From positions 22,956 to 86,955 of the forward strand of contig NZ_VMRJ01000009.1 of assembly GCF_007713685.1 (NCBI RefSeq): DNA of 64,000 bases. The letters run 5' to 3'. Below are positions 1-8,768 of this stretch, piece by piece (within the stretch, counting starts at the first letter, position 1; the number at the start of each line of letters is the position of its first letter). The notes under the pieces were generated by a model. It was not told the origin of the DNA. It did not search any database and saw only the letters and a program-made list of their open reading frames with translations. The position numbers and the translations under genes were made by a program. The stretch comes from Hymenobacter setariae. GTDB taxonomy: Bacteria; Bacteroidota; Bacteroidia; Cytophagales; Hymenobacteraceae.

Positions 1-1
1 G

Positions 2-250
2 CTGCTGGAAGGCTTTCCCCTTCACAGCCGGCAGGAGCCGCAGGTGCAGCTCATGGAAAACGAGGTTGTGGCCATCACATCCGACTTCAACGCCAACACG
101 CTGTACGTGTGCCTGGACGCGCAAATGCAGGACGACACGGTGGAGGCGCTGGCCCTCGGCCGCGAAGACGTACTTGTATGCCTCGACGACGCCCTGACCG
201 ATTTACAAAAAGTGCGCTTGGATGACAAGCTGACCCTCAAAACAGTATAA
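2..250 (+). CDS. C-terminal fragment of a type III restriction-modification methyltransferase (Mod)
   Basis: The reading frame is open from the first base of the window and ends at TAA 248-250, so only about the last 82 residues are present and the catalytic motifs lie outside. The identification rests on context: the next gene, starting 7 nt downstream, is a clear type III Res subunit, and Mod-Res pairs are normally co-transcribed in this order. The visible tail includes a stretch reading FPLHSRQEP followed by an acidic end, consistent with a Mod C-terminus. In such systems Mod methylates adenine in an asymmetric site and also gives Res its specificity. A GTG at 44 and an ATG at 53 lie in frame but are internal codons, not starts. 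Confidence 0.6.
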   Translation: MLEGFPLHSRQEPQVQLMENEVVAITSDFNANTLYVCLDAQMQDDTVEALALGREDVLVCLDDALTDLQKVRLDDKLTLKTV

Positions 251-257
251 GGGCGTG

Positions 258-3200
258 ATGAAGCTACAATTCAACGCAGAGCAGCCGTTCCAGCTACGGG
301 CGGTAGAAAGCGTGGTGCGTCTGTTTGAGGGCCTCGACAAGTTCGGTTCAGATTTCAGCATCAACGAGTACGAGGTAGTGCCCAATCTGCCCGAAACCGA
401 GGAGCTGTGGGAGCCGAATCTGTTGGAAAACCTCCAGGCCGTGCAGGACGACAACGGCTTGCGCCCCAACCGCAACTTGGAAGTGGACGAGGGCGAAACG
501 CTGCTGAGCCTCGACGCGGTGCGCTACCCCTCGTTCAGCGTGGAGATGGAAACGGGCACGGGCAAAACCTACGTGTACCTGCGCACTATCTACGAGCTGC
601 ACCAGCAGTACGGCTTCGGTAAGTTCGTGCTTGTAGTACCCAGTGTGGCTATTTATCAGGGCGTGAAAACGACCTTTAAGCAGACCAAAGACCACTTCGC
701 CGCGCTCTACGACAAGCCAATTGTCCACCTGATTGACTACGATGGCAACAACGTGCAGCAAGTGAAGCGCTTCGCCACCTCCACGGCCTGCGAAATCTTG
801 CTTATTACGCTCGATGCGTTCAACCGCAAGGCCAACAACCTCTACAAGCCCACCGACAAGCTGCCCGGCAGCCCGCTGCTGCCCTACGAGTACGTGGCCC
901 AGACGCGCCCCATCCTGGTGCTGGATGAGCCGCAGAATATGGAAGGCGCGGCCGCGGCCAAGGCCCTGCGTACCCTGCGGCCTCTGCTGGCCCTGCGCTA
1001 CTCGGCCACCCACAAAACCACTCCCAACCTAGTGTATCGCCTCACGCCCGTCGAGGCCTTCCGCCAGGGGCTGGTGAAGCGCGTGGAGGTAGCTGGCATT
1101 ACCGAAAATGACAATTACAACGAGGGTACGGTGGCCCTGCTGGAAGTGAAAGCCAAAGCTGGCTCCACCCCCACAGCCGTGGTGCAGACCGTGCGCCAGC
1201 AGAACGGCGAGCGCAAGCCGATGGAAGTGACCCTGCGCGTGGGCCAGAAGCTGCGGGCGCAAACCGGCCTGGAAGAGCACGAAGACTTCGTGGTGGACAA
1301 CATCTCGGCCGTGCCCGGCGACGAATATATCTCCTTCAAAAACGAAGTACTGGTGCCGCTGCACGCTACGCTCGGCTCGTCGCGGCCAGCCGTGTTCCGG
1401 GCGCAAATCCGCCAGACCGTGCGCGAGCACCTGCGGCGGCAAGCGGCCCTGCTGCCCCACGGCATCAAGGTGTTGTCGCTATTTTTCATCGACCGCGTAG
1501 CCAACTATGTGGATGGTGGCATTATCCAGCGCATCTTCGACGAGGAATATGAGGAGGCAGCCAAGGAGCACACCTACTTCAAAAACTACCGCGCCGCCGA
1601 GGTGCGCGATGCGTATTTTGCCAGCTACCGCAAGGGCAACGCCACCCAGCCAGTATACGTGGAAACCGAGGAGGCCAACCTGGGGGCCGACAAGGATGCC
1701 CGCAAGGCCCAGCGCGAGTCATTCGAGCTGATTATGCGCAGCAAGGAAACCCTGCTGACCCTGCCCACGCGCAGTACCGAGAAAGGCGCGAAGGTGGCCT
1801 TCATCTTCGCCCACTCGGCCCTGAAAGAAGGTTGGGACAACCCCAACGTCTTCCAGATTTGTACGCTTAACCATACTATCTCCGAGCGCAAAAAGCGTCA
1901 GGAAATCGGGCGCGGAATGCGCCTGGCGGTGAACCAGGAAGGCCAGCGTGTAAGCGAGGCCGGCGTGAACGCACTGCTGGTCGTGGCCAACGAGAGCTAC
2001 GAGTCCTACGTGCGGGGCTTGCAGCGCGAGTACACCGAGGAAGGTAAGTACACCGACAGCGAACTGCCCCCGCAGCCATCCAACGCCAAGCAGCGCAAGG
2101 TGAAGCGCAACGACGCGGTGTTCCAACGGGCCGAGTTCCGGCAGATGTGGGCCAGGCTAAGCAAGCAGGTGGACTACCGCATCGAGTTCGACCCGCAACA
2201 GGTTATCAAGCGCAGCATAGAGCAGCTGCAACGCACAGCCTTCCCCCTGCCAAAGCTGAGCGTGAAGCGAGGCCAATTCGTGCAGACCGAAATTCAGATA
2301 ACGCTGCTAACGGTGAGCGGCCAAGAGGCCCGGCTGAAAGTAGAGCTGTTGGACACGCGCAACCTGGCTCGCCAGGCCGAGTTCAACGTGGAGATGGGCC
2401 AAAACCTGAGTGCCGGGGCAGGCTTCAAACAATATCTGGAAAAATTTAAGGTCGAGGAGCTAACTGCCGACCCCTACAACGCCCGCCTGAAATTTAGTAA
2501 CGGCTACGAGGTGACGCAAGTGCGCCCGCTACGCTTCGTGTCAGAACTGGGCGCGGTGGCCCGCCCCGAAACTACGACTGTGGAGGTATCCACCGAATAC
2601 CCGGTCTTCGACGTGGTGGGCCGGGCCAGCCGAGAAACCCGGCTCACGCGCCGCACCGTGCAAACTATTTTCGCGGGCCTGACCCCGGAGAAAAAGCAGG
2701 CCTGCCTCAAAAACCCGGAAGGTTTCGCCGAGAAATTTATCAGCGTCATCAAAAACGTGCTGGCCGAGCAGGTAGCCGAGAATCTAGTATTCGAGATTGT
2801 GGGCGACGACCCTATGAGCTTGGACGAGCTGTTCCCAATTGAGCCGAAGTTCGTACAAGACCGCCTGCTCGACGCGGGCACCAACAGCATCTACAATCAG
2901 GTGCAGATTGATTCGGGCGTGGAAGCCCGCTTCGTGGAGCACCGGATGCGCGACATGCGAAAAGTGCTGTTCTACTTCAAATTCCCCAAGAGATACTGCA
3001 TCGATTTGCCCCGCATCATCCGCAACTACAACCCCGACTGGGGCGTGGTGTACGAAGACATCGACCAGCAAACCAAGCTGGAACTGGTGCGCGAAACCAA
3101 AGGCTCGATGGATAAGGAGGCGCTGCGTTTTGAGCACGAAAAGCTAAAAATCACCTGTGCCGAGCGCTATTACCGCACTCTAGGTATCGACTACAGGCAA

Positions 3201-3269
3201 ATAACCGACCAGATAGTGAACTGGCAAGAGCCGGCCGGCAGCGAGGTAGTGCAGGGGCAGGTACTGTAA
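258..3269 (+). CDS. res: Type III restriction enzyme Res subunit (DEAD-family helicase plus endonuclease)
   Basis: A 1003-residue protein with superfamily 2 helicase motifs and a C-terminal nuclease domain. Seen directly: a Q-motif-like N-terminus (FNAEQPFQLRAVES), Walker A TGTGKT at residues 99-104, the DEPQ box characteristic of type III Res proteins near residue 225, a SAT motif in LRYSATH near 250, motif VI in RQEIGRGMRL near 548, and a PD-(D/E)XK signature (NPDWGVVYED, then RETKGS) at about 925-948. Length and domain order match Res of type III systems, which cut DNA near head-to-head unmethylated sites after ATP-driven communication. The start is ATG 258; a GTG at 255 is the alternative. 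It follows the Mod fragment by 7 nt, so the two form an operon. Confidence 0.92.
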   Translation: MKLQFNAEQPFQLRAVESVVRLFEGLDKFGSDFSINEYEVVPNLPETEELWEPNLLENLQAVQDDNGLRPNRNLEVDEGETLLSLDAVRYPSFSVEMETGTGKTYVYLRTIYELHQQYGFGKFVLVVPSVAIYQGVKTTFKQTKDHFAALYDKPIVHLIDYDGNNVQQVKRFATSTACEILLITLDAFNRKANNLYKPTDKLPGSPLLPYEYVAQTRPILVLDEPQNMEGAAAAKALRTLRPLLALRYSATHKTTPNLVYRLTPVEAFRQGLVKRVEVAGITENDNYNEGTVALLEVKAKAGSTPTAVVQTVRQQNGERKPMEVTLRVGQKLRAQTGLEEHEDFVVDNISAVPGDEYISFKNEVLVPLHATLGSSRPAVFRAQIRQTVREHLRRQAALLPHGIKVLSLFFIDRVANYVDGGIIQRIFDEEYEEAAKEHTYFKNYRAAEVRDAYFASYRKGNATQPVYVETEEANLGADKDARKAQRESFELIMRSKETLLTLPTRSTEKGAKVAFIFAHSALKEGWDNPNVFQICTLNHTISERKKRQEIGRGMRLAVNQEGQRVSEAGVNALLVVANESYESYVRGLQREYTEEGKYTDSELPPQPSNAKQRKVKRNDAVFQRAEFRQMWARLSKQVDYRIEFDPQQVIKRSIEQLQRTAFPLPKLSVKRGQFVQTEIQITLLTVSGQEARLKVELLDTRNLARQAEFNVEMGQNLSAGAGFKQYLEKFKVEELTADPYNARLKFSNGYEVTQVRPLRFVSELGAVARPETTTVEVSTEYPVFDVVGRASRETRLTRRTVQTIFAGLTPEKKQACLKNPEGFAEKFISVIKNVLAEQVAENLVFEIVGDDPMSLDELFPIEPKFVQDRLLDAGTNSIYNQVQIDSGVEARFVEHRMRDMRKVLFYFKFPKRYCIDLPRIIRNYNPDWGVVYEDIDQQTKLELVRETKGSMDKEALRFEHEKLKITCAERYYRTLGIDYRQITDQIVNWQEPAGSEVVQGQVL

Positions 3270-3303
3270 GCAAATAGTCGCTTTACGCCTAAGTCTACTC
3301 GCC

Positions 3304-3337
3304 GCCAGCCTGTAAGCCGCTCAGCTTTCAGGCTGGC
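3304..3337. terminator. Hairpin between convergent genes
   Basis: GCCAGCCTG (3304-3312) and CAGGCTGGC (3329-3337) form a perfect 9-bp stem. It lies downstream of res and overlaps the stop of the convergent nuclease gene. There is no long T run on either side, so it may act as a transcription barrier rather than a canonical Rho-independent terminator. Confidence 0.4.
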
Positions 3338-4038
3338 TGTGGCATTACTATTAAGTAGTGAGTCAGTTCGATATCACCACCGTACCCTCGACTACTGGTA
3401 GAGCGGTACTTGGCGATGACATCGGTAATGATGTCAATTCTTTCAAGTAGTTTATCGCTAGTGTTCCAATCGGCCTCATGGTGGCGGCCGATGATAATTA
3501 ATTCGTCTAACCAGGAATTGATTTTAGCTACCCAATAGTCAATGTCTTCTTTTTGTATGTACCCAACAATGGCACTGGAATCGGTTTCTATGCCGTGTAG
3601 GTTCCGCTTATAGCGTTCGATTCCTCCTGCAGGCTTCTGCGAGTCGCTACCTATCACATACTCCTTTTCGCGAACTTTACCCGGTGCGGGCAGGCGCTTG
3701 GCCTCAATAGTAAAAACGGGTGTTCTATCCGTGGGAAGCACAAATGCCCCAATATCAGTCCGCCTGACCCGGCCCATAAGTGGGCGCTGGATAGATTCTT
3801 TCACAAAGAAAAAAACCTCATTCTTGGCGTGATGAGTCAGGTATTTTACTAACTCTTCCGTGATACTTTCCTCATCCTGCTCATTCAATACAGCAGTATT
3901 TCGGAAATGCACCAATAGCTTCTCTATGAAAGTAGTGATGCTGCGAATAATAGTTTTCTTGGGTATCTGCGGTGTTAAACCCAATGCAGGCCCACTTGAT
4001 TGGAAAGAATCTCTCAGCATACAATCAGTAGCCAGCAT
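3328..4038 (-). CDS. PD-(D/E)XK nuclease-like protein next to an adenine methyltransferase
   Basis: A 236-residue protein with no named family that I recognise with certainty. A plausible nuclease core is RTDIGAFVLPTDRTPVFTIEAKRLP at about 110-135: an aspartate, a spacer strand, then the E-A-K triad of the PD-(D/E)XK fold. The N-terminal half is predicted mostly helical. Its first 14 nt overlap the 3' end of the methyltransferase gene on the same strand (4025-4038), so the two are co-translated and probably function together, with this protein as the candidate restriction subunit. An in-frame ATG at 4020 would remove the overlap. Like its partner it is A+T-richer than the surrounding plasmid, which suggests joint acquisition. 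Confidence 0.6.
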   Translation of the reverse strand: MLATDCMLRDSFQSSGPALGLTPQIPKKTIIRSITTFIEKLLVHFRNTAVLNEQDEESITEELVKYLTHHAKNEVFFFVKESIQRPLMGRVRRTDIGAFVLPTDRTPVFTIEAKRLPAPGKVREKEYVIGSDSQKPAGGIERYKRNLHGIETDSSAIVGYIQKEDIDYWVAKINSWLDELIIIGRHHEADWNTSDKLLERIDIITDVIAKYRSTSSRGYGGDIELTHYLIVMPQPA

Positions 4039-7009
4039 TATACAAATCCTTTACAATCTCGTCGGCATCGCGAATAGCAATTGACCGGAGCCAGTAGCGC
4101 AGTTCAAGCGGTTTTATCAGGATTATCCTGTCGGCCTCGTACAGCTTAATGATGCGATTGATTCTGGTCGTAGCATTTAAAGTGTCTCGTACCAATTTCT
4201 CCACAGCAAGCGCATCAATTATAGTGGGCGCGACTGTGCTATGTGGTGCATCATTGACATGGTGCACATATTGAATAATTGAAACGCCAAAGCCACTGTT
4301 TGCCGTAAGTTCTATCGTTACGTAGCGGCCGAGGTCACTATCTGAACTGAACAGACTGTTCAGTACCTCGCATAGCACCTGTTGGTAAGCCTGCAAATCA
4401 GGCAGCGTAGCAGGCTGAAGCGCTCTGATATTGTTTTCCTTAGCCAAAAAATCAAGCCAATATTCCAGCGTGTCATCTACGAGTATCTGCTCAAGATAAC
4501 CCAACTCATACTGTTGGTTTCTACCCAAATAAGGTAGTGCTAAAATATCTTTTTTGAGTACTGTGCGTACTGACCGCGAAATGCCACTGCGACCACTGGT
4601 GGCAGAAAGAATGAAGCGGTATAAATTGCTATTCGCGAAGGTTTCACGAATAGCCAGCAAAAGACTCTCATCGGTGGCATGAATACCGATGAACTCCTTC
4701 TTATAAGCAAGAGTAACTTGGCTGAAAACTACTGGAATAGTTTGAGAACCAATATTCTTTTTAATAACCAGTAGAGGGGGCCTAAAATTTACTTCTTTGC
4801 GCCGGCGCTGAAAATAGTTGCCGACCAAAGGGTGCGTATTGGCAATGCCGTGCTCCGTAAAGTCTGTGGACTCAAAGGTCAAGGCCCCGCTCAAATAAGG
4901 CGCAAGCTTATACCTACCCGTAATAATATCTTCGTCAGTTACTTCTTCATCGGGTTTGCCTTTGATGTAACCTTCACTTATCGCGACTGTTTTGCCAAGC
5001 TGTTTTGAGAAATAATCTTTCAGGGTAGGTAAGGCCCGGAGTTTGTTGAGCAGTAGAATCAGACGGCCTCCCCCAAGCAAGTTAGATTTCCAAATTAGAG
5101 GGTCGAACACGGCCTCCCGATGCTTGACTAAATGAAAGTCATAGTGGTCAAATTCAAAGTAATGTCGCTGAACCATTACTTTGAGTTTTTTAGCTATTAC
5201 ATGATAAATGTAATCATACTTAGTTGCGTTATTCTCAATGAATACCGCCGCTACAGCCACATTTTTTTCATTACCCTTGTTTCTGAATAAGGTATTGCTT
5301 AAGTAAGTGAAATCGATTATTTGGGGAATAGAATATCTTTCAAAAAATCGCTGTCTAAAATTTATTGATTTTGCCGATGAATTGTATAGAAGTGGCCCCG
5401 AAGGAAGAATGAAGCAAAGCAGGCCTTTCGGAGCAAGAAGTTTCTCCGATAGAACAGTAAATAAAATAGCACTTTGGTTCTTAGGTATTGTTACGTCAAT
5501 GTCAACCATGGTCATAATACCATGCTGTTTGACGTAAGAATTAGGATACTCTATAAAAGGCGGGTTACCAATAATTATGTCGAATTGATTATTTTTTGCT
5601 TGTATAATCCAGGTGAAAAAGTCTTCGGCGATTATGTTACCGCTTAGGTTACTAAACTTCAGGTCTTCCCAAATGACCTTGGGTGAGAAGATATCGCAAA
5701 GTGTTAGGCTCAAACTAAAAACGGCGAGGCTTACTGCTTCTGTGGCAATATCAACGCCATAGACGCTCTGCACTAGCAGTTGCTGTAATTCGTGCAGATT
5801 ACTCCCGTTGGGCTTGACCCAATAGCCTAGTTCATGAAATTTTTCAACCCGCCACCAATCAACGAGCCTCTTGTAAGCGGATACAAGGAAGATACCAGAG
5901 CCGCAAGCGGGGTCCAGTATACGGTAGTCACGCTGTGGCCGATGAATCGGCATTGTTTCATCAATGAGGAAATTAACTAAAAAGGAGGGAGTGTAAGCTA
6001 CACCGTTATCCTTTGTGTTTTCTAGAAATTCCTCATAAATATTGCTTATTAGTTCAATTGGTAAATAATTGAATGAATACTGGCTCCATAAGACATACTG
6101 ATGTCCATCTATCCTGCCAGACAAAAAATCCGCCAGTGGTTGAATGTCAGCTGACTCTATCTTACTAACCTCGTCTTCAAGAATGTTGAATATATGGCCG
6201 CCGAAGTGATTGCTTAGGAAATGAAGTATAGCTAATAAATATTTATTAGCGTGTAGAATGCCATTTTCTATGGCAGCTACGTAGTTAGCGGAAAACCCAA
6301 ACTCTGCTTTGTTGAAAATATCTTTGGAAAATACCCGCGTTTCATTGCCATCAGCATCGATATCAACGCGTTCTTCCAAGTACTTTATTAGAATACTTAC
6401 TATTAGTAACTTGTTAGCTACTTTTTGGTCTAAGACAATTTGTTTATTAAACTTCTGACGGGCATTGCGCAGTTCGGATATTAGTTTCTCGTAAGCAGTT
6501 GTGTTGTAAGAAAATTGGGATTTGTGTATTTCCCAAAATGAGCCATTATCAAATTTGCGACCTGAGTATTCGTCAAACCTTTCCTTCGCATCACTAATAA
6601 GATTCAGAGTTTCGAAGGGCTGTACCGCTAATTCACCATCTTTGATAATTACAGGCTTAGAAGAATTATAAACAATTAAATCACTTTTAGTAATAATAAA
6701 ATAGATACGTACATCAGTACTGCTCCACACTTTGCGGTGTAGTTCTGGAATGGAATCTACTTGTCTACCCGTTGAGAAATCAAAGAGGTATACCTGTGCT
6801 ACTGGAGCACGATTATCAGCGTTATTCTTAAAATACACCGCGTCCGCCCCAATCTTTTTAGCCCGCTCAAGCAAGAGCAAGTGATACGGCTCCAATATCG
6901 AGTTAGCCGTTGCTAAGCTTGAAACCAGTAACAGGCCACTTCCTGTATCCCCAACTGGCATATCCACGCGGTCTAGCGCTTGTGCAAAGCTGGGGGATAC
7001 GTTGTGCAT
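4025..7009 (-). CDS. N6-adenine DNA methyltransferase of a restriction-modification system (type IIG-like)
   Basis: A 994-residue class I SAM-dependent methyltransferase. Seen directly: SAM-binding motif I DPACGSG near residues 363-370 and catalytic motif IV NPPF near 480-483, the order found in gamma-class N6-adenine methyltransferases of the Eco57I and HsdM type. The ~300-residue N-terminus contains GADAVYFK and VYLFDF, resembling nuclease-like N-terminal domains of large R-M fusion enzymes, but I cannot identify an intact D-ExK triad there. The last ~400 residues would hold target recognition. Sequence composition is visibly A+T-richer than the flanking res and integrase genes, a sign of separate origin. 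It overlaps the downstream nuclease-like gene by 14 nt. The integrase gene ends 122 nt upstream on the same strand. Confidence 0.85.
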   Translation of the reverse strand: MHNVSPSFAQALDRVDMPVGDTGSGLLLVSSLATANSILEPYHLLLLERAKKIGADAVYFKNNADNRAPVAQVYLFDFSTGRQVDSIPELHRKVWSSTDVRIYFIITKSDLIVYNSSKPVIIKDGELAVQPFETLNLISDAKERFDEYSGRKFDNGSFWEIHKSQFSYNTTAYEKLISELRNARQKFNKQIVLDQKVANKLLIVSILIKYLEERVDIDADGNETRVFSKDIFNKAEFGFSANYVAAIENGILHANKYLLAILHFLSNHFGGHIFNILEDEVSKIESADIQPLADFLSGRIDGHQYVLWSQYSFNYLPIELISNIYEEFLENTKDNGVAYTPSFLVNFLIDETMPIHRPQRDYRILDPACGSGIFLVSAYKRLVDWWRVEKFHELGYWVKPNGSNLHELQQLLVQSVYGVDIATEAVSLAVFSLSLTLCDIFSPKVIWEDLKFSNLSGNIIAEDFFTWIIQAKNNQFDIIIGNPPFIEYPNSYVKQHGIMTMVDIDVTIPKNQSAILFTVLSEKLLAPKGLLCFILPSGPLLYNSSAKSINFRQRFFERYSIPQIIDFTYLSNTLFRNKGNEKNVAVAAVFIENNATKYDYIYHVIAKKLKVMVQRHYFEFDHYDFHLVKHREAVFDPLIWKSNLLGGGRLILLLNKLRALPTLKDYFSKQLGKTVAISEGYIKGKPDEEVTDEDIITGRYKLAPYLSGALTFESTDFTEHGIANTHPLVGNYFQRRRKEVNFRPPLLVIKKNIGSQTIPVVFSQVTLAYKKEFIGIHATDESLLLAIRETFANSNLYRFILSATSGRSGISRSVRTVLKKDILALPYLGRNQQYELGYLEQILVDDTLEYWLDFLAKENNIRALQPATLPDLQAYQQVLCEVLNSLFSSDSDLGRYVTIELTANSGFGVSIIQYVHHVNDAPHSTVAPTIIDALAVEKLVRDTLNATTRINRIIKLYEADRIILIKPLELRYWLRSIAIRDADEIVKDLYNAGY

Positions 7010-7131
7010 GGTGGGATAGTACGCGTTGGTTGGCCAAAAGTAATAGCAGCAGCTAACATTGCTGGCAAAAAATAACGCTGTTGATGCTGAAAGACGCGGA
7101 GGTGTTAATAATGAGCAGTCTTATTCCGGTA

Positions 7132-8166
7132 CTATAATCCCAGAGCCCGGCCCGCGTTATACTTGATGATGTCATCCAGCCGGGTGTAGCGGCTAATCAT
7201 TGCATCCGTTTTCTGCTTGGTCTGATTCTTAATGAAGTCGTTGCTCTGTCCTGCTAACTTGGCCGTGGTGATAAACGCCACCCGTAGCGAGTGGGCAGAG
7301 TACTTCGCGCCTAGATGCTCTTTCACCAATAGGTTAACGCGCCGGTCGGCCAGGCGCTTATCCGTAGGCTTGCCCGGCTCACTTGGCCGGCCCCGTTTCA
7401 GTGACACGAATAGCGGCCCCTGCGTGCGGCCCGCGAGCAGCGCTACCCATGCTTTGTAAGCCTCAATTGGGCAATATGCAGGGTTGTCGGCGTAGAAAAT
7501 GACTTTCTGCTCGATGTTACCTGCTTGGTTGGCCTTGCTTTTAGGAAGCGTTACTACCAATACCTCGTCGGCCGCGTCGTGCACCATTTCTATATGCTCT
7601 ATGTTGAGACCCACCAATTCGGAGCGCCGAAAGGCTCCTGTGAAACCGAGTAGCAGTAGCGCCCGCGCCCGCAGCCCATCCGGCCGCGAGAGGTCCAACC
7701 GGTCGATGGTGCGCTTGAGGTGGGGCACCGAAAAGGCCGGGGCCTGTTTCTGCTTTTTGCCAATTTCCCGCGCCACGCCCTTCCGCAGCACGTCCAGCGC
7801 CGGGTCATTGACAGCCGAAGGCAGCCCGAGCAACTGGTGATTCTTCTCGATAGCGGATAAGTGCCGGGTGATTGTGGCCAGCTTGCGACCCACATCAGCC
7901 AGGTGCGCCACGTAGCCGGCCAGCGTTTCCAGGGCAGCGGGCCAGGGGGCGAGTTCGTTTTTCTTACAATAGGCCTCGTAGGACCGTAAGTCGGCTGAGT
8001 ACGCGAGGCGCGTATTGTCGGAGCCTTCGAGGCCGCGCAGCAGATACCGCTCGACGTTGGGCGCCACGCGGCTGGCCAGGTCGGCGGCCAGCGCCAGTGC
8101 CGGCCGGTCAGCACCGACTACGGTCAGGCCTTTTTCTCCCTTTTGTTCTTTGTACTGCTTACTCAT
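7132..8166 (-). CDS. Tyrosine recombinase / integrase
   Basis: A 344-residue phage-type integrase. It has an N-terminal SAM-like core-binding domain (about 35-140) and a C-terminal catalytic domain with the first arginine in FRRSELVGL (about 180), HSLR at about 290-293 and the nucleophilic tyrosine in ISRYTRLDD near 326. Such enzymes resolve plasmid multimers or insert and excise mobile DNA. I chose ATG 8166 over the upstream ATG 8196: it overlaps the preceding regulator gene as ATGAGTAA, an 8-nt coupling overlap. No adjacent tRNA or clear attachment-site duplication was seen, so its substrate is unknown. The pairing with an XRE regulator suggests controlled expression. Confidence 0.9.
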   Translation of the reverse strand: MSKQYKEQKGEKGLTVVGADRPALALAADLASRVAPNVERYLLRGLEGSDNTRLAYSADLRSYEAYCKKNELAPWPAALETLAGYVAHLADVGRKLATITRHLSAIEKNHQLLGLPSAVNDPALDVLRKGVAREIGKKQKQAPAFSVPHLKRTIDRLDLSRPDGLRARALLLLGFTGAFRRSELVGLNIEHIEMVHDAADEVLVVTLPKSKANQAGNIEQKVIFYADNPAYCPIEAYKAWVALLAGRTQGPLFVSLKRGRPSEPGKPTDKRLADRRVNLLVKEHLGAKYSAHSLRVAFITTAKLAGQSNDFIKNQTKQKTDAMISRYTRLDDIIKYNAGRALGL

Positions 8167-8527
8167 GGGTGGCCAGCTGGGCGTAAGTTGCTTCAATCAT
8201 AATCGCAAGGACATTGGCCATCGCCAGCGCTAGCCGGGCATCGGAGCGCAGCAGCCGGGCAACTTTCGCCGCCGTGGTTTCGGCCGGAGCCGTCCCTGTT
8301 GAGGATGGGCAGGAGAGCAGCCGGGCCGGCGACACGTCCAGCCAGTTGCAAAAGTGCAGGAACACCGGCAGGTCAGGTAGGCGCTGTTGCTCGACTCGCA
8401 GTAGCGTACCCACACTGACCGGACCGATAGTCTTACTGATTTCCTCGGCTGCTTCGCGCAGGGTCTGGCCGCCGCGCTTGGTGCGGACCAGCGAAGCCAG
8501 CAGTTGGGTATCGACTTGGTACAACAT
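8159..8527 (-). CDS. XRE-type helix-turn-helix regulator preceding the integrase
   Basis: A 122-residue protein. Residues ~10-70 look like a Cro/CI helix-turn-helix: LLASLVRTKRGGQTLREAAEEI, then a recognition-helix-like segment VSVGTLLRVEQ and DLPVFLHFCNWLDVSP. The C-terminal half is helical and may dimerise. It probably represses its own operon with the integrase, because a perfect-type palindrome begins at the A of its own ATG (8527-8542) and a second lies 35 bp upstream (8562-8577). The same palindrome occurs elsewhere in the window, so this protein could control other loci. Its stop overlaps the integrase start by 8 nt. Confidence 0.8.
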   Translation of the reverse strand: MLYQVDTQLLASLVRTKRGGQTLREAAEEISKTIGPVSVGTLLRVEQQRLPDLPVFLHFCNWLDVSPARLLSCPSSTGTAPAETTAAKVARLLRSDARLALAMANVLAIMIEATYAQLATHE

Positions 8528-8577
8528 TTTGCAATTGTAAAATATCGCCGGTCAGCGGTGGTTTTGCAATTGCAAAA
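8527..8577. promoter_or_regulatory. Twin palindromic operators at the XRE-integrase promoter
   Basis: TTTTGCAATTGTAAAA at 8527-8542 and TTTTGCAATTGCAAAA at 8562-8577 are two copies of a 16-bp palindrome with centres 35 bp apart. The first abuts the start codon of the XRE gene, so binding there would block transcription or translation initiation. This is the classic layout of an autorepressor. The assignment of the XRE protein as the binder is inference. Confidence 0.6.
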
Positions 8578-8607
8578 AGATAGGAAGCCGGCCCAACAAA
8601 TATAGGC

Positions 8608-8650
8608 AGAGTTTAGGGCCGATAACTAACGTTTATGGTTCCTAAACTCT
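8608..8650. repeat. 10-bp perfect inverted repeat
   Basis: AGAGTTTAGG (8608-8617) and CCTAAACTCT (8641-8650) are perfect inverted copies separated by 23 bp, in the divergent intergenic region between the XRE gene and the secreted-protein gene. It could be a second operator, a recombination core site for the nearby integrase, or a hairpin in the 5' leader of the downstream gene. Confidence 0.4.
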
Positions 8651-8768
8651 AAAAAGGAGAGGGGACGGATAGTGATGCATGGTCAAACGACTTTTGGCAG
8701 TGGACACCGCAAAACTTCGCACTACATTTACCGACCGCATTCCCGCCCAATTCGCCTACTCATTTTTT

